A DNA stretch of 64,000 bases from Pedobacter panaciterrae (GCF_001636695.1 NZ_LGEL01000010.1:62001-126000); one strand, 5' to 3'. Shown: positions 34,452-44,276, counted from the first letter of the stretch. A program made the numbers and translations. Notes: generated from the sequence alone by a model not told the origin.

Positions 34452-34610
34452 AATAAGTTTTTAATCAGATACTTACACAAAGTAAATGAATTAATATGAT
34501 AAAAATTAAGCTCAGAACACTTAAAACCCTGGCCTCCTCCGTACAACACAGGATTGAACAGGTTGCCATTAACAATCCTGAATGCTACTTTTAAGGAACC
34601 AAATATTACC

Positions 34611-36929
34611 ATGTATAAAAAAACAATCGGATTTATGTTTGTAGCCATTCTTATGGCTATACAGATTCAGGCACAGGAATGGAAAGCGAAATGGATCTCC
34701 ACCATGGAAAGCCAGAGTGCTACCAATACCTGGTTGATTTACAGAAAAACAGTAGATATTTCTTCAAAACCTGAAAAAGCAATAGCTAAAATAGCAGCAG
34801 ATAGTAAATACTGGTTGTGGGTTAATGAAAAACTGGTCGTATTTGAAGGCGGTTTAAAAAGAGGCCCTACTCCTACTGATACCTATTATGATGAGGTCGA
34901 CCTGACACCCTACCTTTCCGAAGGGAAAAACACAATTGCCATCCGCCTCTGGTATTTCGGTAAAGATGGATTTTCTCACAAAAGCAGCGGAAGGGCGGGC
35001 TTAATATTTGATTGTCAGAGTCCGGGGCTTAACATTCAAAGCGACAAATCCTGGAAAGCGGCCGTGGCCAGGGCTTATCAGACAGCCGGAGCTCCCTTAC
35101 CAAACTTTCGTCTTCCTGAATCAAGCATACGCTTTGATGCGCGTGAAGATGCCGGCTTCTGGCAGGGAAAAGATTACGACGATAAATGGATGTCATCAGC
35201 AATGGAAATGGGACCAGCAGGTAGCTATCCATGGAATGCACTAAAACTCAGACCCATTCCTTTATGGAAAGACTTTGGTCTTAAACCCTACAAGGAACAT
35301 AAAGAATTTCCTTTTGTCAGCACCGGCGATACCATAGTTTGCGAATTGCCGTACAATACGCAGTTAACCCCTTACTTTAAGATAGAAGCAACAGAGGGCC
35401 AGAAAATTGTAATGGCTACTGATAATTATTTATTCTACGGCCCGGAAACCAATATCCGCGCTGAATACATCACCAAAAATGGCGTTCAGGAATATGAAAA
35501 CCCAGGATGGATCAACGGACACAGGATGTATTACTTTATCCCAAAAGGCATAAAGGTTCTCGACCTCAAGTATAGGGAGACAGGATACAACACCACCTTT
35601 GCAGGAAATTTTAGCAGCTCCGACCCTTTTTTAAACGCATTATGGGAAAAGGCTAAGCGAACATTATACATTACCATGCGCGATACCTATATGGACTGCC
35701 CAGAAAGAGAGCGGGCACAGTGGACAGGCGACGCAGTAAACGAATCGGGTATGGCTTTTTATGCACTCTCACAATCAAGCCATGCCCTCTCTAAAAAATG
35801 GCTTCATGAACTCGCTGCCTGGCAGCGCGAAGATGGAGTAATGTATGCCCCTGTTCCAGCAGGGAACTGGGACAAGGAACTCCCTTGTCAGGTTACAGCC
35901 AGCATCGGTTATTACGGATTATGGAACTATTACCTTCATACCGGCGACAGGCAAACCATAACAGACCTTTACCCGGCTTTCAAACGCTACCTAAACCTCT
36001 GGGAAATGGACGGCAAAGGCACTGTCAAATTCAGAACAGGCGACTGGACCTGGGGCGATTGGGGTGATGAAAGAGACATGCACCTGATCTATAACTTATG
36101 GTATTATCTTGCGGTCAAAGGAATGAGGAATACTGCACTTGAACTCGGTAAAACCGATGATGCAGCCAGTTATAGCAAAATCATGGATGAATTCAAACCA
36201 GCCTTTAATGCTCAATTCTGGAATGGCGCCGCTTACAGGGATCCAGCCTATAAAGGCAAAACCGATGATCGTGTACAAGCCATGGCAGTAGTCGCCGGCA
36301 TTGCAGATAAAGAAAAATATCCGGCCATATTAAACCTATTTAAAACCGAGGAACATGCCAGTCCCTACATGGAAAAGTATGTTTTTGAGGCAAGTTTTAT
36401 GATGGGCTATGCCGACGAAGCCATTGCGCGCCATAAAAAACGCTTCGGGCCTATGGTTGCCAATAAATATTTCAGTACGCTTTTCGAAGGCTGGGGCATC
36501 GGCACTGAAGGCTTTGGTGGCGGCACGGTTAACCATGCCTGGAGCGGCGGAGGGCTAACCGTCCTTTCGCAATATTTATGTGGCATAGAACCCTTATCCC
36601 CGGCATATAAAATTTGTCAGGTATTGCCAAGGCCAGGATCAGTAGAAAAAGCCAGCGCAGCTATCGAATCGGTAGCCGGACAGATCAGTACAGCTTTCAT
36701 CAACCAGAAAAACAAGTTTTCACTGGACATTACAAGTCCTGATGGAGTAGCAATTGTTGCGGGAATTCCAAATCAGGGATATTCAAAAATAACACTAAAC
36801 AATACTGTGGTCTGGCAAAACGGGAAATACCTTAAAAACAAGTATGCCAATAGTATTGCAGATGAAACAGATCAGCACATTAAATTTAGTCTACAACCTG
36901 GAAAGTGGAAGTTTGTTGCCGTTAAATAA
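34611..36929 (+). CDS. GH78-like alpha-L-rhamnosidase family enzyme, secreted
   Basis: The start at 34611 is preferred over the in-frame ATG at 34554 because it begins the signal peptide MYKKTIGFMFVAILMAIQIQAQ. The 772-residue protein has a beta-sandwich region with FxWAKWIS-type motifs (EWKAKWIST), a second sandwich, and an (alpha/alpha)6 barrel with the GH78 motif DTYMDCPERERAQWTGDA (358-375) and DWTWGDWGDERD. A short beta domain closes it. Alpha-L-rhamnosidases cleave terminal rhamnose from plant and bacterial glycans. The last 39 bp overlap the convergent SGNH gene. It has no co-directional neighbour. Confidence 0.88.
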   Translation: MYKKTIGFMFVAILMAIQIQAQEWKAKWISTMESQSATNTWLIYRKTVDISSKPEKAIAKIAADSKYWLWVNEKLVVFEGGLKRGPTPTDTYYDEVDLTPYLSEGKNTIAIRLWYFGKDGFSHKSSGRAGLIFDCQSPGLNIQSDKSWKAAVARAYQTAGAPLPNFRLPESSIRFDAREDAGFWQGKDYDDKWMSSAMEMGPAGSYPWNALKLRPIPLWKDFGLKPYKEHKEFPFVSTGDTIVCELPYNTQLTPYFKIEATEGQKIVMATDNYLFYGPETNIRAEYITKNGVQEYENPGWINGHRMYYFIPKGIKVLDLKYRETGYNTTFAGNFSSSDPFLNALWEKAKRTLYITMRDTYMDCPERERAQWTGDAVNESGMAFYALSQSSHALSKKWLHELAAWQREDGVMYAPVPAGNWDKELPCQVTASIGYYGLWNYYLHTGDRQTITDLYPAFKRYLNLWEMDGKGTVKFRTGDWTWGDWGDERDMHLIYNLWYYLAVKGMRNTALELGKTDDAASYSKIMDEFKPAFNAQFWNGAAYRDPAYKGKTDDRVQAMAVVAGIADKEKYPAILNLFKTEEHASPYMEKYVFEASFMMGYADEAIARHKKRFGPMVANKYFSTLFEGWGIGTEGFGGGTVNHAWSGGGLTVLSQYLCGIEPLSPAYKICQVLPRPGSVEKASAAIESVAGQISTAFINQKNKFSLDITSPDGVAIVAGIPNQGYSKITLNNTVVWQNGKYLKNKYANSIADETDQHIKFSLQPGKWKFVAVK

Positions 36930-37862
36930 TATCAGATTGTCCGCCGACAAGTACTTCTGTGGAAAGTGATCAACAATCACACTGTCCGTAAAAGCTTGTG
37001 CCCCTATCTCATTCAAATGGCCCACATCATAAAACAATTTATGTGCCTCCGCATTAAATAGCTCCGAGTAATTGTAACAGGTCAGATCATATTTGCTTAA
37101 AATTTTATCCGCAGTCTTTAAAGCATTATACTTATGGATCTTCATCCCGGGCGAAACAAACACATATAATTTGATATTTTTCGACTTCGCTGCATTAACA
37201 AAATTCTCAAATGCTACCAATTGAGTCTTAGATTCCTTATAATTCGTATTGTCAACATATTTAACCTTAGCCGATTCAGGCATACTGCCGGAAAGGGGTT
37301 CATAGCCGTTAAATTGCTTCTGACCAATCCCCATATAGTGCTGCATTATTGGCATCGGCAATGAGTTAAGTCTATACAGAATTGAGATGTTTGCCAGCGA
37401 GAATTCCATTTTATTCTGACTATAGATCAATTCCCGAACCTCTTTGTTTTTGTTGATATATGGCATCAGAACAGCAGTTAACTTTTGCTCTTCATCAAGC
37501 TGATATTCAAAATCATTTAAATTTAAATCCAATATTATAATCTTTGGAGTATGATAACTTAAAACAGATTTCAGCAGCGTTTCATAATAAAGCATCTTCA
37601 TCCCGTCACGACCGAGATTATAACAGGAAAGGCCGGTTCTTTCACTAATAACCGCCGGAATATAGTGATGACTGGCTCTGGAATTCCCAAAAATAAGGAC
37701 ATCCTCTTTAGTGTTCATAATTCCATGAGTGGTAACCGCAGAATCACCCTGTTTTTCATTAAAGAAAAAATGTTCAATCAATGAACCCAGAGCCCTGTCT
37801 GTAACAAATAGCACAATCAATATGATCAGTCCGTTTCGCAGGAGTTTATAAAATGGTTTCAT
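36891..37862 (-). CDS. SGNH-like membrane-anchored protein, partner of the MBOAT acyltransferase
   Basis: One N-terminal membrane helix (about 9-26) precedes an SGNH/GDSL-like domain with candidate catalytic Ser61 in FGNSRASHHY and Asp279/His282 in YDVGHLNEIG. It starts 2 bp after the MBOAT gene. MBOAT/SGNH pairs act together in O-acetylation of exported polysaccharides, as AlgI with AlgJ/AlgX in alginate and DltB with DltD in teichoic acids. By analogy it transfers the acetyl group outside the membrane. It could also be a deacetylase. The 3' end overlaps the GH78 gene by 39 bp in antisense. Confidence 0.75.
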   Translation of the reverse strand: MKPFYKLLRNGLIILIVLFVTDRALGSLIEHFFFNEKQGDSAVTTHGIMNTKEDVLIFGNSRASHHYIPAVISERTGLSCYNLGRDGMKMLYYETLLKSVLSYHTPKIIILDLNLNDFEYQLDEEQKLTAVLMPYINKNKEVRELIYSQNKMEFSLANISILYRLNSLPMPIMQHYMGIGQKQFNGYEPLSGSMPESAKVKYVDNTNYKESKTQLVAFENFVNAAKSKNIKLYVFVSPGMKIHKYNALKTADKILSKYDLTCYNYSELFNAEAHKLFYDVGHLNEIGAQAFTDSVIVDHFPQKYLSADNLILFNGNKLPLSRL

Positions 37863-37864
37863 AA

Positions 37865-39283
37865 TTAGAATTGAAAATAGATAAACTGCCCACCATTAAA
37901 TACGCCAAACAGGATGATAAACAAGACAATAACCGTATACCCTGCGTACCTAACCACCCTGTTAGGACTTGAAAACACCTTAACCACATCAGAATAGTAT
38001 TCAGTAATGTATTCCACAACCAGCAAAAACAAAATCCAGATGATCGCATACACAAAACCTTCAGGCGTCCCTATAAACAACCCGCCCGGTTTTAACGTAA
38101 AGATGCTCTTGCAGATAGCAAAAGCCTCATGAACATTATTTGCCCTGAAAAATATCCAGGCAAATGACACAAGCGTGAACGTAACTAAAACATGAAAGGC
38201 ATTCGTCAAAGGCCGATAGCCAAGTATATTTTTCTCATTTAGTTTTTTAAATGAAACACTAAAAATCTGGTATACTCCATGCAATGCCCCCCAGATGATA
38301 AAAGTCCAGTTTGCCCCATGCCATAGCCCGCTTACCATAAATACAATAAAAAGATTGAGGTACCACCTCGGTATAGGTACTTTACTGCCACCCAAAGGAA
38401 AATACAGATAATCCCTGAACCAGGTGGATAGAGAGATGTGCCACCTCGACCAGAATTCTTTGATGCTGCCTGCCAGATATGGCCGTCTAAAGTTGATCAT
38501 CAGATTATACCCCATCACCCTTGCACAGCCTATTGCTATATCCGAATAACCGGAGAAATCACAATAAATCTGGAAAGCAAAAAACACGGTGGCCACAATC
38601 AGAGTTATCCCGCTATGCTGATCAGCATTATTGTACACAGCATCAACATAAATTGACAACCTGTCGGCAATAACTACCTTTTTAAATAAGCCCCAGGCAA
38701 TGAGCTTCAAACCTTCCGTTACATTGGTATAATTAAAATACTGTTTGGTATGAAATTGATGCAGGATATTCTGAGGCCTTTCAATAGGTCCTGCAACCAG
38801 CTGAGGATAGAACATGACATACAACGAATATATGCCAAAGTGCTTCTCTGCCTTCTGATGCCCCCGGTAAACTTCAATGGTATAGCTCATGGCCTGAAAC
38901 GTATGAAACGAAAGACCTATAGGCAATAAAATATTCAGATAGGGAACGTGATTCTGATAACCGAAATTTCCCAGCAAAAAAGAAAGGTTATCATTAAGGA
39001 AATTATAGTACTTAAAAACGGCCAGGACACCAATGTTGGCCACCAGGCTCAGGATGAGAAAGTGTTTTCTGCTTTTTCCTTTGGAGCGTTCTATCAGTAT
39101 CCCTGCAAAATAATCTATTATAATTGTAAACCCCAGAATCAGGATATAAACCGGAACAAAAGTCATGTAAAAATAACAGCTTGCAGCCAGTAGCAATTTC
39201 CACCTGTGCTTATGTGGCAACAAAAAAAAGGCTGGAGTGACAACCAAAAAAAAGAAAAAGAAATGGAGCGAATTAAAGAGCAT
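37865..39283 (-). CDS. MBOAT family O-acyltransferase (AlgI-like)
   Basis: A polytopic membrane protein of 472 residues. MBOAT hallmarks include the invariant His322 in SGLWHGANWTFIIWGALHG, WHISLSTWFRDYLYFPLGGS (281-300), FYPQLVAGPIERP (158-170) and a CDFSGYSDIAIG stretch. These proteins pass acetyl groups from cytosolic acetyl-CoA across the membrane. With the SGNH partner just downstream it probably O-acetylates the polysaccharide made by the adjacent cluster. Confidence 0.93.
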   Translation of the reverse strand: MLFNSLHFFFFFLVVTPAFFLLPHKHRWKLLLAASCYFYMTFVPVYILILGFTIIIDYFAGILIERSKGKSRKHFLILSLVANIGVLAVFKYYNFLNDNLSFLLGNFGYQNHVPYLNILLPIGLSFHTFQAMSYTIEVYRGHQKAEKHFGIYSLYVMFYPQLVAGPIERPQNILHQFHTKQYFNYTNVTEGLKLIAWGLFKKVVIADRLSIYVDAVYNNADQHSGITLIVATVFFAFQIYCDFSGYSDIAIGCARVMGYNLMINFRRPYLAGSIKEFWSRWHISLSTWFRDYLYFPLGGSKVPIPRWYLNLFIVFMVSGLWHGANWTFIIWGALHGVYQIFSVSFKKLNEKNILGYRPLTNAFHVLVTFTLVSFAWIFFRANNVHEAFAICKSIFTLKPGGLFIGTPEGFVYAIIWILFLLVVEYITEYYSDVVKVFSSPNRVVRYAGYTVIVLFIILFGVFNGGQFIYFQF

Positions 39284-39506
39284 AATCGTAATTTTTTAAC
39301 AATTCGAATTTGAACCCTTTGTCTTTATTCTTCTTTTACGAGAGTACGGAGCTTAATTATGTTTGGTCAGTTTGGATCAATTGAGAAGTTGAGTTCAACT
39401 GAGAAGATAGTGCTTAATTTTTGTATAATCAAAAAAACAGGTAACAATTGAATACACAATTTAGTACACAATTTTAGCACACAATTACCCCGTCATCGCG
39501 ACTTTA

Positions 39507-39702
39507 CAGCGTAGCCCCCTCCCGTCATCCCTATCATCCCCGTCATCCTCGTCACCTCGTCATCTCGACGATAGGAGAGATCTCTTGATCAGAAAATAGC
39601 CGCGAAACAAATTGGCATAAACAAGAGATCTCTCCTATCGTCGAGATGACGAGGTGACGAGGATGACGGGGATGATAGGGATGACGGGAGGGAGCTACGC
39701 TG
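39507..39702. repeat. Very long inverted repeat, 81-nt arms with one mismatch
   Basis: Arms 39507-39587 and 39622-39702 are reverse complements at 80 of 81 positions around a 34-nt loop. The inner 29 nt of each arm equal the half-site of the repeat family. The outer part of the right arm is a run of about five degenerate 9-nt units (GATGACGAG, GTGACGAG, GATGACGGG, GATGATAGG, GATGACGGG; 39645-39688), mirrored in the left arm. Confidence 0.95.
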
Positions 39703-39751
39703 TCAACCCGAGACAACGGGGCCAGCTATGCTACAAACCCGAGACAACGGG
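39693..39751. repeat. 28-nt imperfect direct repeat
   Basis: Two copies (39693-39720 and 39724-39751) begin AGCTAYGCT and end AACCCGAGACAACGGG. Each contains a small CCCG/CGGG hairpin with a 6-nt loop. The first copy starts inside the right arm of the long inverted repeat. Confidence 0.8.
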
Positions 39752-39774
39752 AATAGGCTGCCTGCCAGGCGCTC

Positions 39775-40851
39775 TTAAGAAAAATCGCTTCCACACACTT
39801 CAATTACACGATTGGAAACAGCCTTAATTTCCTGCTCCAATGCCTTAGGGTAAATCAGCAGGATCTTTCCATCGTCAACAACGATATAATCGTTTAGTCC
39901 TTTAATTACCGCCACTTTATCCTTCGGAATCTGAACCATGCAATTTTCTGTCTCAGCCAGGTTCACCCTGTGTCCGGAAAAAACGTTGTTATATTCGTCC
40001 TTGTCCAGCACTTCATACAATGAAGCCCAGGTACCAAGATCCGACCATCCAAAATCACCCGGCACCGTGTAAACATTGTCTGCCTTTTCCATTATGGCAT
40101 AATCGATAGAGATATTAGGCGACAATGGATAATATTCCTTTATGAAATCCACTTCGCCCGGCGTATTGTAAAAAACAGTACCTCTTTCAAAAAGATCATA
40201 AATTTCCGGCGCATATGTTTCTAATGCCTTCAATATTGACCTTACATTCCATACAAAAATACCGGCATTCCACAGGTAATCACCACTCTCAACAAATTCC
40301 CTGGCTTTTTCCAGATTCGGTTTCTCCAGAAACTGAATAACCTTATGTATCTCACCCGATGTATCGGGGTTATATTTTATATATCCATAGCCTGTATCCG
40401 GTCTGCTGGGAGAAATACCTAACGTAAATAACCTGTCGTTTCGCTCTGCGCCATCAAGTGCTATCCGGATTTTCTCCAGAAAAAGCTCTTCTTTCAATAT
40501 CAACTGATCAGAAGGCGCGACTATAATATTTGCTTCCGGATTCAGGTCAGCTATCTTAAATGAAGCATAAGCAATGCATGGTGCGGTATTGTTCCTGGTA
40601 GGCTCTGCTATGATATTTGCGACAGGCAGCTCTGGCAATTGCTTGCCGATCAAACCCGCATACTGATCATTGCTTAAGATGTAAATATTCTCCGGTGGAC
40701 AAAGCTTTGAGAATCGTTCAAAAGTAAGTTGCAGTAATGATTTTCCTGTACCTAAAATATCAATAAACTGCTTAGGAAAATTATTCCTGCTTTTTGGCCA
40801 GAAACGGCTTCCAATGCCTCCTGCCAAAATTAAAACGTAGGTGTTTTTCAT
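39775..40851 (-). CDS. manC: Mannose-1-phosphate guanylyltransferase
   Basis: This enzyme makes GDP-mannose from mannose 1-phosphate and GTP in the cytosol, the precursor of GDP-fucose through Gmd and Fcl, both encoded 7-9 kb away. The nucleotidyltransferase signature LAGGIGSRFWPKSRNNFPKQ lies at about 9-28. IIVAPSDQ and the VIQFLEKPN loop follow, and a short left-handed helix domain ends the protein. At 358 residues it lacks the phosphomannose-isomerase cupin found in longer ManC/AlgA enzymes. It lies 19 bp after the sugar transferase gene. Confidence 0.92.
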   Translation of the reverse strand: MKNTYVLILAGGIGSRFWPKSRNNFPKQFIDILGTGKSLLQLTFERFSKLCPPENIYILSNDQYAGLIGKQLPELPVANIIAEPTRNNTAPCIAYASFKIADLNPEANIIVAPSDQLILKEELFLEKIRIALDGAERNDRLFTLGISPSRPDTGYGYIKYNPDTSGEIHKVIQFLEKPNLEKAREFVESGDYLWNAGIFVWNVRSILKALETYAPEIYDLFERGTVFYNTPGEVDFIKEYYPLSPNISIDYAIMEKADNVYTVPGDFGWSDLGTWASLYEVLDKDEYNNVFSGHRVNLAETENCMVQIPKDKVAVIKGLNDYIVVDDGKILLIYPKALEQEIKAVSNRVIEVCGSDFS

Positions 40852-40870
40852 TAATTTTATAGGTTAAAAA

Positions 40871-42262
40871 TTAGAAAGCATTTTCCTCACCGTGCATCAC
40901 ATTCAATACAGTCATAAAAATAATTTTCACGTCAAACATGGAATCCCAGTTTTCCAGATAATGGATATCGCATTTCACACGATTCTCCATATCCTCATAC
41001 GCCTTTGTCTCTCCTCTAAATCCGTTAACCTGCGCCCAACCGGTTATTCCGGGTTTCAAAAATTGCCTCACCATATATTGGTTAATTATGGCTTTGTATT
41101 CTTCAGTATGCTTCAGCATATGAGGCCTTGGCCCAACAACACTCATATTACCCATAAATACATTGAAAAACTGGGGCATTTCATCGAGACTGCTTCTTCT
41201 CAAAAACTTCCCTATAGAAGTAATCCTGTCATCATCCTTAGTAGCCTGTTTCTTGTCACTCGCATCATTCACCTTCATACTTCTGAACTTATAACACCAG
41301 AATGGTTCATCATTCCTGCCGCTTCTCAACTGTTTAAACAGAACCGGCCCCTTGCTTTGCATTTTTATTAATAAAGCAATCAGTGGATAAAGCCAGCTCA
41401 AAATAAAAACAATAACCAAAGAGCTGAACACGACATCAAACACCCGTTTCTTAAATCTGTTACCCATTTCTTCGAGGGGTTCTTTGCGGAGTGTTATAAT
41501 AGGAAACTCCCCTCCCAGGTAACTTACAGTATAAGGAGAGCCCAAAGATCCTCCAAAATCAGGGATAAATTTAAGCCGGAGACAGTGCTTTTCCGCCTCA
41601 AGCATAAGTGGCCTCACCTCCGGCATCCGCTCAGGGGCTATAGCTACATAAACATCAACCACGCCATTATCAGCGGCCTCTGCAAGTTTTGTGCAGGTAA
41701 TCTCAGAAAGTGCAGTTCCAGCAAGAGAATACATCTGTTCATCACCTCCCACAAAACCACAAAACTGTATGTTTCTTTGTTTCTGGAAATAATTCGAAAT
41801 GCGGACAGCAGTCCTGTTCGATCCCATTACCGCAACCTTTTTCGCACCATTAAACCTGGTCAGGAAGTAGTATTGTATAGCAGTACCTAAAAAACGGTTC
41901 AATAAAAAAGAACAGGAAAGTAGCACATAAAAGGTTACAAGGAAGGTTTTCGAAAAATCCTGATTCTTCGATAACATCAGGTACCCGGTAAAGATTACAA
42001 CATGCAGCGCAATGCTTCTCCAGGTCCCACGATAGATCCTGGTTAGCTTTCTGGCTCCATACAGCGTATATAAGCCAAATACAGCTGTATTAAAAAGCCA
42101 GATTAAATTGCAAACGACAAGGTTATGCCTGTGCAGCTCATCCGGAATTGATTTTCCGAAGCTTAGAGAGAGATAATATGCGATAAAATAAATGATGTTT
42201 AACATAATTACATCAGTAATCAGCAAAACATACCTTAAGAGATAGATGTAGCGTGTCAACAT
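40871..42262 (-). CDS. Undecaprenyl-phosphate sugar phosphotransferase (WcaJ/PssY type)
   Basis: Four N-terminal membrane helices (about 10-30, 45-65, 80-97, 105-123) and a CoA-binding-like Rossmann domain (about 140-255, KKVAVMGSNRTAVRISNYF) precede the bacterial sugar transferase domain (about 270-460). Hallmarks are KRVFDVVFSSLVIVF, YKFRSMKVND, RRSSLDEMPQFFNVFMGNMSVVGPRP and RQFLKPGITGWAQVNGFRGET. It starts repeat-unit assembly by moving a sugar phosphate, usually glucose or galactose, onto undecaprenyl phosphate. It is the natural initiator for the whole cluster. Confidence 0.94.
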   Translation of the reverse strand: MLTRYIYLLRYVLLITDVIMLNIIYFIAYYLSLSFGKSIPDELHRHNLVVCNLIWLFNTAVFGLYTLYGARKLTRIYRGTWRSIALHVVIFTGYLMLSKNQDFSKTFLVTFYVLLSCSFLLNRFLGTAIQYYFLTRFNGAKKVAVMGSNRTAVRISNYFQKQRNIQFCGFVGGDEQMYSLAGTALSEITCTKLAEAADNGVVDVYVAIAPERMPEVRPLMLEAEKHCLRLKFIPDFGGSLGSPYTVSYLGGEFPIITLRKEPLEEMGNRFKKRVFDVVFSSLVIVFILSWLYPLIALLIKMQSKGPVLFKQLRSGRNDEPFWCYKFRSMKVNDASDKKQATKDDDRITSIGKFLRRSSLDEMPQFFNVFMGNMSVVGPRPHMLKHTEEYKAIINQYMVRQFLKPGITGWAQVNGFRGETKAYEDMENRVKCDIHYLENWDSMFDVKIIFMTVLNVMHGEENAF

Positions 42263-42767
42263 AGCAAGATGGGATTAGTATTATCCAGATTTATAAATTC
42301 ATAGTACATACAGCTTTTGATAAACCCATGCACTATACAGGTGCGGATAATTCCGGCACCTCCTGCTTTTAAGACTTTTTTTATTATCATAGGGAGTGAT
42401 TTTTATTTATATGTCTGTTATTTTTTTAGTACTTCGTCGTTTAATTCATATTTAATTTGGCACTTAGTGTAAAACATACACAAATCTATAATTTTTTAGG
42501 ATAAAAAAGAATATATTTGAGATAATTATCAACAAATGAGTTGTTTTAAAACAATAAAACACCAAAATTCAAACAAAAAAATAATAAAACTATATTATTA
42601 ATATTAATAAATCAATAAATAAATGTAAACAAATTGTTAAAAGCATCATTTAAGCAAATAAAATACAACAAAAGACAAGAAAAATTAAAAAATAAGCGTT
42701 TCAAACAACAAAAACCATGAAATAACTGAAAAATAACCAACCCTATTGTTTAATCTAAAAAAAACAC
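42263..42767. other. 505-bp AT-rich divergent spacer
   Basis: This spacer separates the sugar transferase gene (minus) from wzi (plus). It contains an exact TATATTTG box (42512-42519) and two perfect AT palindromes, TTGTTTTAAAACAA (42541-42554) and TTATTAATATTAATAA (42595-42610), which could be protein-binding sites or simply AT-rich DNA. No ORF or stable RNA structure is evident. Confidence 0.4.
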
Positions 42768-44276
42768 ATGAATTTCACCTCCCAAACCACCACCAAAACC
42801 CTACAACTCTCTCTATTTATATTATTCATTATAAACACAAAAACAACCGCCCAGATTTTTGATAAAGTCAAGACAGAAGCAGAACTCCAGGCCACCGGAA
42901 CTACAGGAAACGTAGTACCTTTCTGGATGCGCTCCAATCAATACGGCTCCGTGCCCACAGATGGAGCATCCGGCAGCTTCATCGCAAGAGCCTACAAACC
43001 ATACAGCGAACACATCAAAACCGATAGCAGCACCAACAGAAAACTAGTCGACTGGGGCTTTGGATTCGAAGGGAGAGCAAATGCAGGCAACAACTCCAGC
43101 CTGACACTAATTGAAGCCTACGCAAAATTAAGAGTTGGCGCATTCCAGCTAAAAGGAGGCAGAAGCAAAGATGTAATGGGGCTCAATGGCGACACCTCAT
43201 TAAGCTCAGGCAATTTTGCAATATCAGGAAATGCACTCGGCATACCTAAAGCAGAAATTTCAATACCTGAATATTACGCCATTCCTGTACTTCAGGGCCT
43301 TTTCTCTATAAAAGGTAATTTCGCGCATGGCTGGCTCGGAAATGTAAAAGGATCCACCGGAAACAACTATTTCCACCAAAAATCCCTCTATATGAGAATT
43401 GGTAAACCAGACTGGAGATTAAAACTCTATGGAGGCTTTAACCACCAAACTTTCTGGGGTAACGAAAAAGATCTCTACGGCGAAAACTTCGACCTATCAA
43501 GACTCCAAACCCTTTATTACGTTTTCCTTGGAAAAACCTACAAAGCCAAAGGCGTCGGATCCTCCAAGCTCGGGAATCAACTCGGATCAATAGACCTGGG
43601 AGCCGAATACAATTTTGACAACTTTAAAATAATGCTATACCGCCAGAATTTCTATGACGTGGGCGCATTGGCAAAACTCGCCAACATTGCCGACGGTCTA
43701 AATGGAGTCAGCATCACAAACAACCACCAAAACTCAAAAAGCAGCGGATTCAAATGGAAAAAAGTATTATTCGAATTCTTCTACTCTAAAGACCAGGCAG
43801 GCTATCCATGGTCTAAAAAAACCAAGTCAGGCGACGAAGACTACTACAACAATGCTTTCTACAGAAACGGTTGGTCATACTACGGGCCTGGCCTGGGAAA
43901 TCCGCTGATCACACCCAGAAGCGACGCAAAAGAAGGTCAGGCATACAAAAAGTCCGATTACTTCATCAACAACAGAGTCGTAGCCATACACCTGGGCTTC
44001 CAGGGCGAAATTGACACCTGGGAATTTTCCACAAAAATAACCCACTCCTGGAACTACGGAACCTTCGGAACAAGCATCTACGGAAACACAACAGGAAACA
44101 AAACCAGCCCCGGCACCAGCAACATATTTACTCCGGTCCAGCAATTTTCAGTTTACCTTGAAGGACTAAAGGAACTTAAAAAGAATTACAGGATTGGATT
44201 TGCAACAGCACTTGACCAGGGCAAGCTTTTAAATAATTCATTCGGAGCTTCACTCAGGTTGATCAAAGGTTTTTAA
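42768..44276 (+). CDS. Wzi-family capsule assembly outer-membrane protein
   Basis: A signal peptide (about 1-28) is followed by an outer-membrane barrel of the Wzi (capsule assembly) family. FDKVKTEAELQATGTTGNVVPFWMRSNQYGSVP is the characteristic beginning, and alternating aromatic strands run to the end (NSFGASLRLIKGF). Wzi in E. coli K30 anchors capsule to the cell surface. The 502-residue length is normal for Bacteroidota members. The stop overlaps the convergent nucleotidyltransferase gene by 4 bp. It stands alone on the plus strand between minus-strand synthesis genes. Confidence 0.9.
   Translation: MNFTSQTTTKTLQLSLFILFIINTKTTAQIFDKVKTEAELQATGTTGNVVPFWMRSNQYGSVPTDGASGSFIARAYKPYSEHIKTDSSTNRKLVDWGFGFEGRANAGNNSSLTLIEAYAKLRVGAFQLKGGRSKDVMGLNGDTSLSSGNFAISGNALGIPKAEISIPEYYAIPVLQGLFSIKGNFAHGWLGNVKGSTGNNYFHQKSLYMRIGKPDWRLKLYGGFNHQTFWGNEKDLYGENFDLSRLQTLYYVFLGKTYKAKGVGSSKLGNQLGSIDLGAEYNFDNFKIMLYRQNFYDVGALAKLANIADGLNGVSITNNHQNSKSSGFKWKKVLFEFFYSKDQAGYPWSKKTKSGDEDYYNNAFYRNGWSYYGPGLGNPLITPRSDAKEGQAYKKSDYFINNRVVAIHLGFQGEIDTWEFSTKITHSWNYGTFGTSIYGNTTGNKTSPGTSNIFTPVQQFSVYLEGLKELKKNYRIGFATALDQGKLLNNSFGASLRLIKGF

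Larger units (their letters stand above)
39284..39774. other. 491-bp spacer dominated by repeats
   Basis: Bases 39284-39500 are AT-rich and probably carry the MBOAT promoter, though no clear -33/-7 pair is visible. Bases 39507-39702 are the long inverted repeat and 39693-39751 a 28-nt direct repeat (both listed). A GCCTGCCAGGC palindrome (39760-39770) sits just behind the manC stop. Confidence 0.6.

Noticed and set aside
39507-39702. Long inverted repeat as the terminal repeats of an insertion sequence
   Set aside because: Only 34 nt lie between the arms, too little for a transposase; the other copies also contain no gene.
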